Source: Alloboseaceae bacterium BT-24-1 (lineage in GTDB: Bacteria; Pseudomonadota; Alphaproteobacteria; Rhizobiales; Beijerinckiaceae). From it: a stretch of 64,000 nucleotides of DNA. The position numbers and the translations under genes were made by a program. How positions within the stretch are numbered: position 1 is the stretch's first letter; each line of letters opens with the position of its first letter. Positions 8,593 to 17,282 of the stretch are shown here, one piece after another. The stretch is taken from NCBI GenBank assembly GCA_025846845.1, contig JAOYTL010000002.1, positions 475,348 to 539,347 on the forward strand. The letters are read 5' to 3'. A model generated the notes under the pieces. The model worked only from the letters and a program-made list of their open reading frames with translations, ran no database searches and was not told the origin of the DNA.

Positions 8593-9557
8593 CACGAAGC
8601 TGTAACAGCCCCTGAAGTCTCGAAGCGAGAACCGGACGAGGAGGTGTCGTGGGCCTGCCGCAGCGCGCCGGCTGATCGGCGAACCATGTCGGATATCTCC
8701 AGCAACTGCCTGGCCAGCGGGCTGGTCTTGCGCCAGACCATGCCGATGGTCCGCGAAGGCTCGGGCTTTGCGAATCTCACGACTGATACCGATGCCGAGC
8801 GCGTCTCGACCGCCACGGCCATTTCCGGGATCAGGGTGACCCCGAGCCCCGCATCGACCATCTGCACCAGCGTCGACAGCGAACTTGCGTCCAGGAGGTC
8901 GCGCGACTGCACGGTGCGCGGCTTGGTGTTGCAGAAGGAAAGGGCCTGATCGCGAAAGCAGTGGCCCTCTTCGAGCAGCAGCAGCCGCATCTCGCGCAGA
9001 GCATCGCGATTGGGCGCGGGCTTGCCTTCATCTTCGCGTGGCCGAACCAGGACAAAGCTTTCGGTGAAGAGGGCGACCTCGGTCAGCGACGGTTCCGACA
9101 CCGGCAAAGCGACGATCGCCATGTCGAGCCGGCCCTCGTTCAGCTCCTGGACGAGCTTTGGCGTCAGCGTCTCGCGTACATGCAGGTCGAGGCCGCCATG
9201 CAGGCGGGTGAGATCGCCAATGAGGCTCGGCAGCAAATAGGGCGCGACCGTCGGGATCACGCCGATGCGCAGCTTAGCGACGAGGCCGCTCCGCGAAGCG
9301 CGGGCATAGCCTTCCAGCTCGTCGAGTGCGCGCAGGATGTCCTTGCCCCGCTGCGCAATCTCCTCGCCGAAACTGGTCAAGCGCACCTGGCGCCTGTCCC
9401 GCTCGAACAGCTCGGCGCCGAGCTCTTCCTCGAGCGCCTTGATCTGCATGGAGAGCGCCGGCTGGGAGATGGCGCAGGCTTCGGCGGCGCGTCCGAAGTG
9501 ACCATGCCGCGCCAGCGCCTCCAGATAGCGAAGCTGCTTGAAGGTCAGGTTTGTCAT
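8592..9557 (-). CDS. oxyR: LysR-type hydrogen-peroxide regulator OxyR
   Basis: A 321-residue LysR protein. The N-terminal winged helix (KQLRYLEALARHGHFGRAAEACAISQPALSMQIKALEEELG) is followed by an OxyR-type sensor domain with GHCFRDQALSFC near residues 198-209, where the two cysteines match the peroxidatic Cys199/Cys208 pair of E. coli OxyR. It is divergent from katG with a 97-bp shared control region, the classic arrangement. It senses H2O2 by disulfide formation and activates katG. Confidence 0.93.
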   Translation of the reverse strand: MTNLTFKQLRYLEALARHGHFGRAAEACAISQPALSMQIKALEEELGAELFERDRRQVRLTSFGEEIAQRGKDILRALDELEGYARASRSGLVAKLRIGVIPTVAPYLLPSLIGDLTRLHGGLDLHVRETLTPKLVQELNEGRLDMAIVALPVSEPSLTEVALFTESFVLVRPREDEGKPAPNRDALREMRLLLLEEGHCFRDQALSFCNTKPRTVQSRDLLDASSLSTLVQMVDAGLGVTLIPEMAVAVETRSASVSVVRFAKPEPSRTIGMVWRKTSPLARQLLEISDMVRRSAGALRQAHDTSSSGSRFETSGAVTAS

Positions 9558-9654
9558 AATCGCAGCTTATCGTCGCAATCAGAAAATCGGAATTAAAATA
9601 ATGAAATACCTTTGCTAAGACGCAACCAGCAGCCAGCTGAGCTCGGAGAATGAC
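9558..9654. promoter_or_regulatory. Shared oxyR-katG control region
   Basis: The 97-bp AT-rich gap between the divergent starts must hold the katG and oxyR promoters and the OxyR site. GATAAGCTGCGATTA-like sequence close to the oxyR start is the best candidate for OxyR contacts, but the four-part ATAG motif could not be aligned confidently. GGAGA at 9644-9648 is the katG ribosome binding site. Confidence 0.45.
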
Positions 9655-11832
9655 ATGAACGCGAAGACTGAGGACAGCACGGGCAAATGCCCCGTCGCCC
9701 ATGGCGGCAGCACCCGGCAGAACCGCGACTGGTGGCCGAGCCAGCTGCCTGTCGACCTCCTGAACCAGCACTCGGCCAAGTCCGATCCGCTGGGCGGGGC
9801 GTTCAGCTATCGCGAGGCGTTCAAGAAGCTCGACTACGAGGCGTTGAAGAACGACCTGCGCAAGCTGATGACCGACTCGCAGGAGTGGTGGCCTGCCGAT
9901 TTCGGCCATTACGGTCCGCAATTCGTCCGCATGTCCTGGCACGCTGCCGGCACCTATCGCCTGGCCGACGGCCGTGGCGGCGGCGGCCGCGGCCAGCAGC
10001 GCTTTGCTCCGCTCAACAGCTGGCCGGACAATGTCAACATCGACAAGTCGCGGCGCCTGCTCTGGCCGATCAAGCAGAAATACGGCCAGCAGATTTCCTG
10101 GGCCGACCTCTTGATCCTGACCGGCAACGTCGCGCTGGAGACCATGGGCTTCCGCACCTTCGGCTTCGCCGGTGGCCGCGAGGATACCTGGGAGCCCGAT
10201 CACGATGTGAGCTGGGGCACCGAGACCGCTTGGCTGACCCACCGCCCGCTCGACAAGTTCGATGCGCCGCTGAGCGCCACCGAAATGGGCCTGATCTACG
10301 TCAATCCGGAAGGGCCAGGCGCCAATGGCGATCCGCTCTCGGCCGCGCATTTCATCCGCGAGACCTTCGCCCGGATGGCGATGGATGACGAGGAGACCGT
10401 CGCGCTGATCGGCGGCGGCCACACCTTCGGCAAGACCCATGGCGCTGCGCCCGAATCCCATAAGGGGCCGGACCCGGAGGCCGCCGAACTGGAGGCGCAA
10501 GGCCTTGGCTGGGCCAGCAATTACGGCACCGGCCACGGCGCCGACGCGGTCGGCAGCGGCATCGAGGTCACCTGGACGCAGACGCCGGCGCAGTGGAGCA
10601 ACTTCTTCTTCGAGAACCTGTTCAAATACGAATGGGTGCAGACGCGCAGCCCGGGCGGCGCGATCCAGTGGGAGGCGAAGGACGCCGAGGCGATCATTCC
10701 GGACGCCCATGATCCCTCGAAGAAGATCAAGCCGACCATGCTGACGACCGACCTGTCGCTGCGGATGGACCCGGCCTATGAGAAGATCTCGCGCCGTTTC
10801 CTCGAGAACCCGCAGGCCTTCGCCGAGGCCTTCGCCCGCGCCTGGTTCAAGCTGACCCATCGCGATCTCGGCCCGCGCTCGCGCTATCTCGGCCCGGAAG
10901 TGCCGAAGGAAGAGTTGATCTGGCAGGATGTCGTGCCGGCGCTCGACCATCCGCTGGTCAACGCGACGGATATCGCGGCGCTCAAGGAGAAGATCAGGGC
11001 CTCCAGCCTCACGGTTTCCGAGCTGGTCGGCACCGCCTGGGCTTCGGCCTCGACCTTCCGCGGCGGCGACAAGCGCGGCGGCGCCAATGGCGCGCGCATC
11101 CGCCTGGCGCCCCAGAAGGACTGGGAGGTCAACCAGCCGGCGCAGCTCGCCAGGGTGATCGAGGTCCTCGACGGCATTCGCCGCCAGTTCAACAAGGAGG
11201 CGGACGGCGATCAGAAGATCTCGCTGGCCGATCTCATCGTGCTGGCTGGCAATGTCGGCGTCGAGCAGGCCGCCAAGGCGGCCGGTCATGAGGTGAGCGT
11301 GCCGTTCACTCCGGGCCGCACCGACGCCAGGCAGGAGCAGACCGACACGCACTCCTTCGACGTGATGGAGCCGGCTGCCGACGGCTTCCGCAACTACCAG
11401 AAGGCCGGAGCCAAGGTGCCTGCCGAGGTCGCGCTGATCGACAAGGCGCAGCTTTTGACCCTGACCGCGCCCGAGCTGACCGTGCTGATTGGCGGCCTGC
11501 GCGCCATCGACATCAATGTCGACGGCACGAAGCACGGCCTCCTGACCGACCGGCCGGGCGCGCTGACGAACGACTTCTTCGTCAACCTGCTCGACATGGG
11601 CACGCAGTGGAAGGCGGCCACCGAGGCCAAGGACGTGTTCGAGGGCACCGATCGCAAGACCGGCGCGGCCAAGTGGACCGGCACCCGCACCGATCTCGTC
11701 TTCGGCTCGAACTCGATCCTGCGCGCTCTGGCCGAGGTCTATGCCAGCCAGGACGCGAAGGAGAAGTTCGTGAAGGACTTCGTCGCGGCGTGGACCAAGG
11801 TGATGAACCTCGATCGCTTCGACGTCGCCTGA
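9655..11832 (+). CDS. katG: Bifunctional catalase-peroxidase KatG
   Basis: A 725-residue heme enzyme of full KatG length with the duplicated peroxidase fold. The N-domain has the distal Arg-Trp-His in RMSWHAAGTYR (about residues 92-102), the Tyr of GLIYVNPEGP (about 215) and the Met of RMAMDDEE (about 241) that complete the Met-Tyr-Trp adduct. The proximal heme ligand lies in GGGHTFGKTHGA (about 255). The C-domain is the usual heme-free copy. It breaks down H2O2 and also acts as a peroxidase. It is divergent from oxyR and ends in a strong hairpin terminator. Confidence 0.97.
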   Translation: MNAKTEDSTGKCPVAHGGSTRQNRDWWPSQLPVDLLNQHSAKSDPLGGAFSYREAFKKLDYEALKNDLRKLMTDSQEWWPADFGHYGPQFVRMSWHAAGTYRLADGRGGGGRGQQRFAPLNSWPDNVNIDKSRRLLWPIKQKYGQQISWADLLILTGNVALETMGFRTFGFAGGREDTWEPDHDVSWGTETAWLTHRPLDKFDAPLSATEMGLIYVNPEGPGANGDPLSAAHFIRETFARMAMDDEETVALIGGGHTFGKTHGAAPESHKGPDPEAAELEAQGLGWASNYGTGHGADAVGSGIEVTWTQTPAQWSNFFFENLFKYEWVQTRSPGGAIQWEAKDAEAIIPDAHDPSKKIKPTMLTTDLSLRMDPAYEKISRRFLENPQAFAEAFARAWFKLTHRDLGPRSRYLGPEVPKEELIWQDVVPALDHPLVNATDIAALKEKIRASSLTVSELVGTAWASASTFRGGDKRGGANGARIRLAPQKDWEVNQPAQLARVIEVLDGIRRQFNKEADGDQKISLADLIVLAGNVGVEQAAKAAGHEVSVPFTPGRTDARQEQTDTHSFDVMEPAADGFRNYQKAGAKVPAEVALIDKAQLLTLTAPELTVLIGGLRAIDINVDGTKHGLLTDRPGALTNDFFVNLLDMGTQWKAATEAKDVFEGTDRKTGAAKWTGTRTDLVFGSNSILRALAEVYASQDAKEKFVKDFVAAWTKVMNLDRFDVA

Positions 11833-11905
11833 TCCTCGGCGTGAAGACGCCGGGCTGCCGCGCACCTGCGGCAGCCGCAGGCCGGCGGGTCTCGATCCCA
11901 AATGC

Positions 11906-11943
11906 AAAAAAGGCCCCGCAGCGAGACTGCGGGGCCTTCTTTA
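11906..11943. terminator. Bidirectional terminator between katG and dksA
   Basis: AAGGCCCCGCAG (11910-11921) and CTGCGGGGCCTT (11927-11938) form a perfect 12-bp stem with a 5-nt loop. It is flanked by an A6 run on the left and CTTTATT on the right, so it can stop katG transcripts and, on the other strand, dksA transcripts. Confidence 0.88.
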
Positions 11944-11968
11944 TTGAAAGTAGGGTGTGCGCGGCGCC

Positions 11969-12391
11969 TCAATCGTCGCGGAAGACGCGCTCGTTGCGCT
12001 CGTGGCGCTCCTGGGCTTCGAGCGAGAGCGTTGCGATCGGGCGGGCCTCCAGGCGCTTCAGCGAGATCGGCTCGCCGGTCTCCTCGCAATAGCCGTAGGA
12101 ACCGTCCTCGATACGGGCGAGCGCGCTGTCGATCTTGGAGATCAGCTTGCGCTGGCGGTCGCGGGCGCGCAGCTCGATGGCGCGGTCGGTTTCCGAGGAG
12201 GCGCGATCGGCGATGTCGGGATGGTTCTCGCTCTCGCTCTGCAGGGTGACCAGGGTCTCCTTGGCCTCCTTGAGAATCTCCTCCTTCCATGCCTGCAGCT
12301 TGCCGCGGAAATATTCGCGCTGCCGCTCATTCATGAACGGCTCCTTGTCCGAGGGTTTGTAGTCAGGCTCGAGACTGATCTGCTTCGACAT
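11969..12391 (-). CDS. dksA: RNA polymerase-binding factor DksA (zinc-site-degenerate)
   Basis: A 140-residue DksA/TraR-family protein. The coiled-coil tip keeps the catalytic motif D-x-x-D-x-A (DIADRA, residues 59-64), which inserts into the RNA polymerase secondary channel. The C-terminal globular domain has GYCEETGEPISLKRLEARPIATLSLEAQ, where only Cys102 of the usual four zinc ligands remains, so it should fold without zinc. It mediates stringent control with ppGpp. It is monocistronic, with a bidirectional terminator downstream. Confidence 0.92.
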   Translation of the reverse strand: MSKQISLEPDYKPSDKEPFMNERQREYFRGKLQAWKEEILKEAKETLVTLQSESENHPDIADRASSETDRAIELRARDRQRKLISKIDSALARIEDGSYGYCEETGEPISLKRLEARPIATLSLEAQERHERNERVFRDD

Positions 12392-12538
12392 GAGAGGCCT
12401 TCTGCATGAACGTCCGCTCGAAGGCCCCGCCGGCTTTGCCGTGTCGAGGCCGCCGATTTGGCGCCCTTATAGCGACTGGTCACATTAGGAACAATCGCTT
12501 TCGCGCAGCCGTGAACAAGCTGGCAAAGTGCTGGAAAA

Positions 12539-13543
12539 TCAACGCAATCCGATGATCGCCGCAGCGATGTCGGCGGCGAGCGGCCCGGCGATCCTCTGCC
12601 GGTAGTGGGTATGGTCGAAATAGTTGTCCGGCTCGCGATTCTCCGGGCGGTCGATCCGCCAGTCGATGAGGGCGGTCTTCGGGCGGTTTGCGGCGAGCCT
12701 GGCATAGGCATCCCGGCAGGCTGCGTCGGCCTGGGCGCCGGCGCTGCCGGGCACGGGCAGGGCGGAAATGAAGTTGGGCGGCCGCACCAGCACGACGGGC
12801 ACATCCGGCGCGATCCGGCCCAGCAATTCGCGCAGCGCCACCTCGGCCGGGAAGGGGCCGGTGATGTTGCCGCCGCTGGTGTCGAGCGCCTCGAGCAGCT
12901 TGGCGCGGCGGATGGGGTCGCTATGAAAGCCCTGGACCTCGTAGCCGGCCTCGTAGTCCCAATAGCCGTCCGGCCGGGCGCGCTCAGGCACTTTCGCCGT
13001 GAGATAGCGCAACCGGCGCAGGGTCTCCTCGATCACGTCGAAGCGGATCAGCCCGGCGAGATAGCGCGGGCTCGAACGCTCGAACAGCCAGAACGGGAAG
13101 GGCTTCTCGATCGCCAAAGTCGGGTCGGGCGTGCACCAGCGCACGTCGAGGCCGATCACCAGCGCCTTCGCCGGTTCTTTGCGCTGGCGCAGGAACCAGT
13201 CCAGCAGGACGAGCGCCTCGCGTGGGCCGGTCGCCGGGGCGATCAGCGAGACGAAGGGGATGCCGGTTTTCTGCGTGAGGAGCTCCGGCGAGACGAGCTG
13301 GATGTGCGAGTTGCCGAAGATCGCGCCGGAGAAGTGCGGGTCGCGCCCGCGGCTGGCGGCGGCGGTACGCGGCCCCTGCGGGCTGACACCGGTCTTCAGT
13401 TTCAGCGGCGAGCGGCCGCTGTCATAGGGGTCGACCAGGAAGGCAAGCGCCAGCAGCGCGGCGACAAGCAGCGTCGCCGCGAGCAGGAAGGTGCGGCCGA
13501 AACCGCCCCAACCGCCTTTAGAACTGGAAGTAGATGAACTCAT
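12539..13543 (-). CDS. SGNH/DHHW-like protein, partner of MBOAT acyltransferase
   Basis: A 334-residue protein with one N-terminal membrane helix (about residues 15-35) and an extracytoplasmic domain. GNSHIQL near residue 70 resembles the block holding the catalytic serine of SGNH/AlgX-AlgJ proteins, and FDHTHYRQR near the end supplies the D-x-x-H pair. The start is ATG 13543, 26 bp inside the upstream MBOAT gene; longer in-frame starts would run further into that gene. Such proteins take an acyl group passed by an MBOAT protein and transfer it to a polysaccharide or glycolipid in the periplasm. The acceptor is unknown. Confidence 0.65.
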   Translation of the reverse strand: MSSSTSSSKGGWGGFGRTFLLAATLLVAALLALAFLVDPYDSGRSPLKLKTGVSPQGPRTAAASRGRDPHFSGAIFGNSHIQLVSPELLTQKTGIPFVSLIAPATGPREALVLLDWFLRQRKEPAKALVIGLDVRWCTPDPTLAIEKPFPFWLFERSSPRYLAGLIRFDVIEETLRRLRYLTAKVPERARPDGYWDYEAGYEVQGFHSDPIRRAKLLEALDTSGGNITGPFPAEVALRELLGRIAPDVPVVLVRPPNFISALPVPGSAGAQADAACRDAYARLAANRPKTALIDWRIDRPENREPDNYFDHTHYRQRIAGPLAADIAAAIIGLR

Positions 13544-14891
13544 AATTGGCGTCGTCGCCGATCTTGAACAGGACCAGCACGAAGAGGATGGCGGTGAGCA
13601 CGGCAAGCCAGCGCGCCGGCGGCGCCTTGTGGACGGCGGCCCATGCGGTCGGGCCGATCATCGCGACCGCGACGGCCGGCAGCAAAGCGCGCCACTTGAA
13701 GCCGGTTCCGACCGGGCCGAAGCCGAACAGCCCCTTGTAGATCGCCAGCGCCGCATCGAAGGAGGTCGCGCGGAACAGCACCCAGCAGAGGGCGACGAAG
13801 AGGAAGGTCAGGGCCCAGCCAAGCAGCTTCGGCATCGGCAGGCCGGCACGGCGCCAGAGCACGCCGATCGCCAGCACCACGCCATGCGCCACGCCCCAGG
13901 CGACGAAATTGAGGCCGGCGCCATGCCAGAGGCCGCCGAGCGCCATGGTGGCGAACAGCGCCCAGAGCTGCAGCGGCAGGCCATGCCGCGAGCCGCCGAG
14001 CGGGATGTAGAGATAGTCGCGCAGGAAGCGCGAGAGCGTCATGTGCCAGCGCCGCCAGAAATCCTGCAGGCTGACGGCGCGATAGGGCACGTCGAAATTC
14101 TGCGGCAGCACGATGCCGAAGAGCAGCGCCAGGCCGAGCGCCATGTCGGTGTAGCCGGAGAAGTCGAAATAGATCTGGAAGGTGAACGCCAGCGTCCCTT
14201 GCCAGGCCTGCGCCATGCTCAGGGCCTCGCCGGCAGCCGCCGCAGCGAAGACCGGATTGGCGTATTCGGCGAGGGGATCGCCGAGCAGCACCTTCTTCGC
14301 CAGGCCGATCGTCAGCAGCATGATGCCGCGGGCGATGCGCTCGGCCGCATCGGGCCTGAGGTAAGGCCGCTCGTCGAGCTGGTGCATGATCTCGCGCCAG
14401 CGCACCAGCGGCCCTGCCAGCACCTGCGGGAAGAAGGCGATATAGAGCGCGTAGCGCACCAGATCGTAGCGCGGCGCTTCGCCCCGGCGCAGATCGGTCA
14501 GGTACATCACATGGTGGAAGGTGAAGAAGGAGATGCCGAGGGGCAGCGCCAGATCGAGCTTCGCGGTCGGCAATCCCGGAATCATCGCAGCGAGATCGGC
14601 GAAGAAGTTGAAGTACTTGAACAACGCCAGGATGGCGAGATTGATCGCGATGGCGAGCGTGATCAGCGCGCGGCGCTTGGTCTTCAGGAAGGCTTCCGCG
14701 ATCAGCCAGTTGAGCAGGATCGAGAAGGCGAGTAACGGCACGAAGCGCCAGTCCCACCAGCCATAGAAGGCGAAGGAGAGCACCGCGAGCAGCGGCAGCC
14801 GCCAGACCGGCGCGAAGCGCTCGACCAGCCAGTGCAGGGCGAGTGCCAGCGGCAGGAAGCCGAGCAGGAAGGCGAAGGAGTTGAACAGCAT
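13518..14891 (-). CDS. MBOAT family membrane O-acyltransferase (AlgI-like)
   Basis: A 457-residue polytopic protein with about ten membrane helices. It shows AlgI/PatA/DltB signatures: FAFYGWWDWRF near residue 40, DFSGYTDMALGLALLFG, and the conserved catalytic-histidine region LGGLWHGAGLNFVAWG near residue 325. It moves acetyl or other acyl groups across the inner membrane for polysaccharide modification. The downstream overlapping SGNH-like gene is the expected partner. No alginate or cellulose genes are in the window, so the target polymer is unknown. Confidence 0.9.
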   Translation of the reverse strand: MLFNSFAFLLGFLPLALALHWLVERFAPVWRLPLLAVLSFAFYGWWDWRFVPLLAFSILLNWLIAEAFLKTKRRALITLAIAINLAILALFKYFNFFADLAAMIPGLPTAKLDLALPLGISFFTFHHVMYLTDLRRGEAPRYDLVRYALYIAFFPQVLAGPLVRWREIMHQLDERPYLRPDAAERIARGIMLLTIGLAKKVLLGDPLAEYANPVFAAAAAGEALSMAQAWQGTLAFTFQIYFDFSGYTDMALGLALLFGIVLPQNFDVPYRAVSLQDFWRRWHMTLSRFLRDYLYIPLGGSRHGLPLQLWALFATMALGGLWHGAGLNFVAWGVAHGVVLAIGVLWRRAGLPMPKLLGWALTFLFVALCWVLFRATSFDAALAIYKGLFGFGPVGTGFKWRALLPAVAVAMIGPTAWAAVHKAPPARWLAVLTAILFVLVLFKIGDDANYEFIYFQF

Positions 14892-14991
14892 CGGGCGGGG
14901 TGAGGGCGGCGGGAGAGGGCCGCCTTAGACGATTATCGACGCCCTGTCATGGTCAGGGCGTCGCAGGCCGCCATCGCCGCCCGCGCGTCGC

Positions 14992-16068
14992 TCAGATGTT
15001 GTCGCCTCGCAGCGCCTCGCAAACCGCGTCCGTCACCTGCAGGGTCGTCGCCCTGCCGCCGAGATCGGGCGTGTGCAGGGCGGGATCGGCGGTGACACGC
15101 TCGACAGCGCGCATGAGGCGGGTCGCGGCTGTTGTCTCGCCGAGATGCTCGAGCATCATCGCTCCTGTCCAGAAGGTCGCGACCGGATTGGCGATGCCCT
15201 TGCCGGTGATGTCGAAGGCAGAGCCGTGGATCGGCTCGAACATCGAAGGCGTCTTGCGTTCGGGATTGAGATTCGCGGTCGGCGCGATGCCGAGCGAGCC
15301 GGCGAGCGCCGCGGCGAGGTCGGAGAGGATGTCGGCGTGGAGATTGGTCGCGACGATGGTGTCGAGCGTCTCCGGCTTCAGCGTCATGCGCATGGTCATC
15401 GCGTCGACCAGCATCTTGTCCCAGGTCACGTCCGGGAATCCCTCGGCCACCTCGGCGGCGATCTCGTCCCACATCACCATGCCATGGCGCTGGGCGTTCG
15501 ACTTGGTGACGACGGTCAGGAGCTTGCGTGGCCGCGAGCGGGCGATCTCGAAGGCATAGCGGATGATCCGGGTCACGCCGGCGCGGGTGAACATGGCGAC
15601 GTCGGTCGCGACCTCCTCGGGCAGGCCCTTGTGCACGCGCCCGCCGACGCCGGAATACTCGCCCTCCGAGTTCTCGCGGACGATCACCCAGTCGAGCTCG
15701 GGGCCGGAGACATGGCGCAGCGGGCTGACGATGCCGGGCAGGATGCGCGTCGGCCGGACATTGGCGTATTGGTCGAGAGGCTGGCAGATGGCGAGCCTGA
15801 GGCCCCAGAGCGTCAGGTGGTCGGGGATGTCGGGCGCGCCTACGGCGCCGAAATAGATTGCGTCGAAGGCCCGGAGCTGGTCAGCGCCGTCGGCCGGCAT
15901 CATCACCCCGTGCTTGCGATAGTAATCGGAGCCCCAGTCGAAGGCTTCGACGTCGAGGCGGAAGCCGCCATCGCGCTCGGCGCAGACCTCCAGGGCCTGG
16001 AGCCCGGCGGCGATGACCTCGGGGCCGATCCCGTCCCCGCCGATGGCGGCTATCCTGTGCGTGCGCAT
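14992..16068 (-). CDS. Tartrate/D-malate/isopropylmalate-type dehydrogenase
   Basis: A 358-residue beta-decarboxylating dehydrogenase. It has the N-terminal IAAIGGDGIGPEV, the substrate motif VRENSEGEYSG near 130-140, LVDAMTMRM with the metal-binding aspartate, and NLHADILSDLAAALAGSLGIAPTANL plus EPIHGSAFDI. The details (GLRLAICQPLDQYANVRP, DAMTMRM) fit tartrate dehydrogenase/D-malate decarboxylase better than LeuB. It oxidises a 2-hydroxy dicarboxylate with NAD. It lies 66 bp after a Bug binding protein that could capture the same dicarboxylate. The exact substrate is inferred. Confidence 0.82.
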   Translation of the reverse strand: MRTHRIAAIGGDGIGPEVIAAGLQALEVCAERDGGFRLDVEAFDWGSDYYRKHGVMMPADGADQLRAFDAIYFGAVGAPDIPDHLTLWGLRLAICQPLDQYANVRPTRILPGIVSPLRHVSGPELDWVIVRENSEGEYSGVGGRVHKGLPEEVATDVAMFTRAGVTRIIRYAFEIARSRPRKLLTVVTKSNAQRHGMVMWDEIAAEVAEGFPDVTWDKMLVDAMTMRMTLKPETLDTIVATNLHADILSDLAAALAGSLGIAPTANLNPERKTPSMFEPIHGSAFDITGKGIANPVATFWTGAMMLEHLGETTAATRLMRAVERVTADPALHTPDLGGRATTLQVTDAVCEALRGDNI

Positions 16069-16134
16069 GCTCTTGTCCGATTGTTCTGGCTGGTGAGGAT
16101 GAAGCGCCCGCTTGGGGCGGACGCTGCCTGGTGA

Positions 16135-17109
16135 TTACTGCACCGTCACGCCGGCATTGCGGATGACCGGCACCCATTTGTCGATCTCGCTGCGGACGAG
16201 CTCGCCGAGCGCCGCCGGGGTCTGGCCGGCCTCGTCGGGCAGTTCGGCGCCGAGATCGAGGAAGCGCTTGCGCGTGGTCTCATCCTTGAGCGCGGCGCGC
16301 GTGGCGGCGTTCAGCCGGTCGATGATCGTCTTCGGCGTGCCCTTGGGCGCGAACATCGCGTTCCAGCCGGTCGCCTGGAATTGCGGCAGCCCCTGCTCGG
16401 CCGAGGTCGGGACATCGGGAATGACCGAGAGGCGGTCCTTGACCGCGACGACGAGACCCTTGCCTTCCTTGGCCTGCACGGTCGGGACGATCGCGACCGT
16501 CTGGTCGCAGACATAGTCGACCTGGCCGCCGAGCAGCGCGTTCAGCGCCGGGCCTGAGCCACGGAAGGGGACATGCTGCGGCTTGGTGCCGAGCAGCGAG
16601 TCGAGGAAGAGGCAGGTCAGATGCGAGGTCGAGCCGACGCCGCCGGAGCCGTAGTTCAGCTTCTCGGCATTGGCCTTGAGATAGGCGACGAATTCACGGA
16701 AATCCTTGACCGGCAGATCCTTCTTGGCGACCACCAGCATCGGCGTCGAGGCCGAGTTCATCACCGGCTCGAAATCGGTGCGCGGATCATAGGCGAGCTT
16801 GGGATAGAGCCCGACGCTCGCGGCCTGCGTGCCGAGATTGCCCATCAGCAGCGTGTAGCCATCCGGCGTCGCCTTGGCGACGCGGGCCGCGCCGGTCGTT
16901 CCGCCGGCACCGGCGACGTTCTCGACCACGACCGACTGGCCGAGCGTGCGGCCCATATGGTCGGCCATCAGCCTGGCGACGATGTCGGTTGTGCCGCCAG
17001 CGGCGAAGGGCACGACCAGCGTGATCGCGCGAGTCGGGTAGGGCGCCTGTGCCATCGCCGGAGACGTCGCCGCCAGCCCGAGCGCCAGCGTAAGCAGCAT
17101 TCGCTTCAT
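16135..17109 (-). CDS. Bug/TctC-family periplasmic solute-binding protein
   Basis: A 324-residue protein with a clear Sec signal (cleavage after PAMAQ near residue 21). Bug-family signatures are YPTRAITLVVPFAAGGTTDIVARL, GQSVVVENVAGAGGTTG and TPDGYTLLMG. It probably captures a small dicarboxylate for the adjacent tartrate/malate-type dehydrogenase. It is the first gene of a leftward unit divergent from a GntR regulator, so regulation by that GntR is likely. Confidence 0.9.
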   Translation of the reverse strand: MKRMLLTLALGLAATSPAMAQAPYPTRAITLVVPFAAGGTTDIVARLMADHMGRTLGQSVVVENVAGAGGTTGAARVAKATPDGYTLLMGNLGTQAASVGLYPKLAYDPRTDFEPVMNSASTPMLVVAKKDLPVKDFREFVAYLKANAEKLNYGSGGVGSTSHLTCLFLDSLLGTKPQHVPFRGSGPALNALLGGQVDYVCDQTVAIVPTVQAKEGKGLVVAVKDRLSVIPDVPTSAEQGLPQFQATGWNAMFAPKGTPKTIIDRLNAATRAALKDETTRKRFLDLGAELPDEAGQTPAALGELVRSEIDKWVPVIRNAGVTVQ

Positions 17110-17169
17110 CGGTTCTCTCCCTCAAGTCGGCGCCGTTCGGCAGCGCGTCCATCTGCTCTCCCACTTTTT

Positions 17170-17246
17170 CTTCCATGGAAGTTTGCATGGTTTAGCGTCG
17201 CTAATTGAAACGCTGGAGTCAAGCTTCCATTCTTGCTTGCATGGAA
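17170..17246. promoter_or_regulatory. TTCCAT/ATGGAA operator cluster between Bug and GntR genes
   Basis: CTTCCATGGAAG at 17170-17181 is a perfect 12-bp palindrome. TTCCAT (17225-17230) and ATGGAA (17241-17246) repeat the same half-sites with a 10-bp spacer. TTGCATGG also occurs twice (17183-17190 and 17238-17245). The cluster sits in the divergent control region and is a good candidate for the GntR binding sites. Confidence 0.55.
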
Positions 17247-17282
17247 ACAATCATTTGTGCTCAATCGGCTCTTGGAGGGGCC

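Noticed and set aside
9274..11907. Very long minus-strand reading frame opposite katG
   Set aside because: It is antisense to a complete katG with all catalytic motifs; high GC3 leaves such shadow frames open. The composition has no protein-like features.
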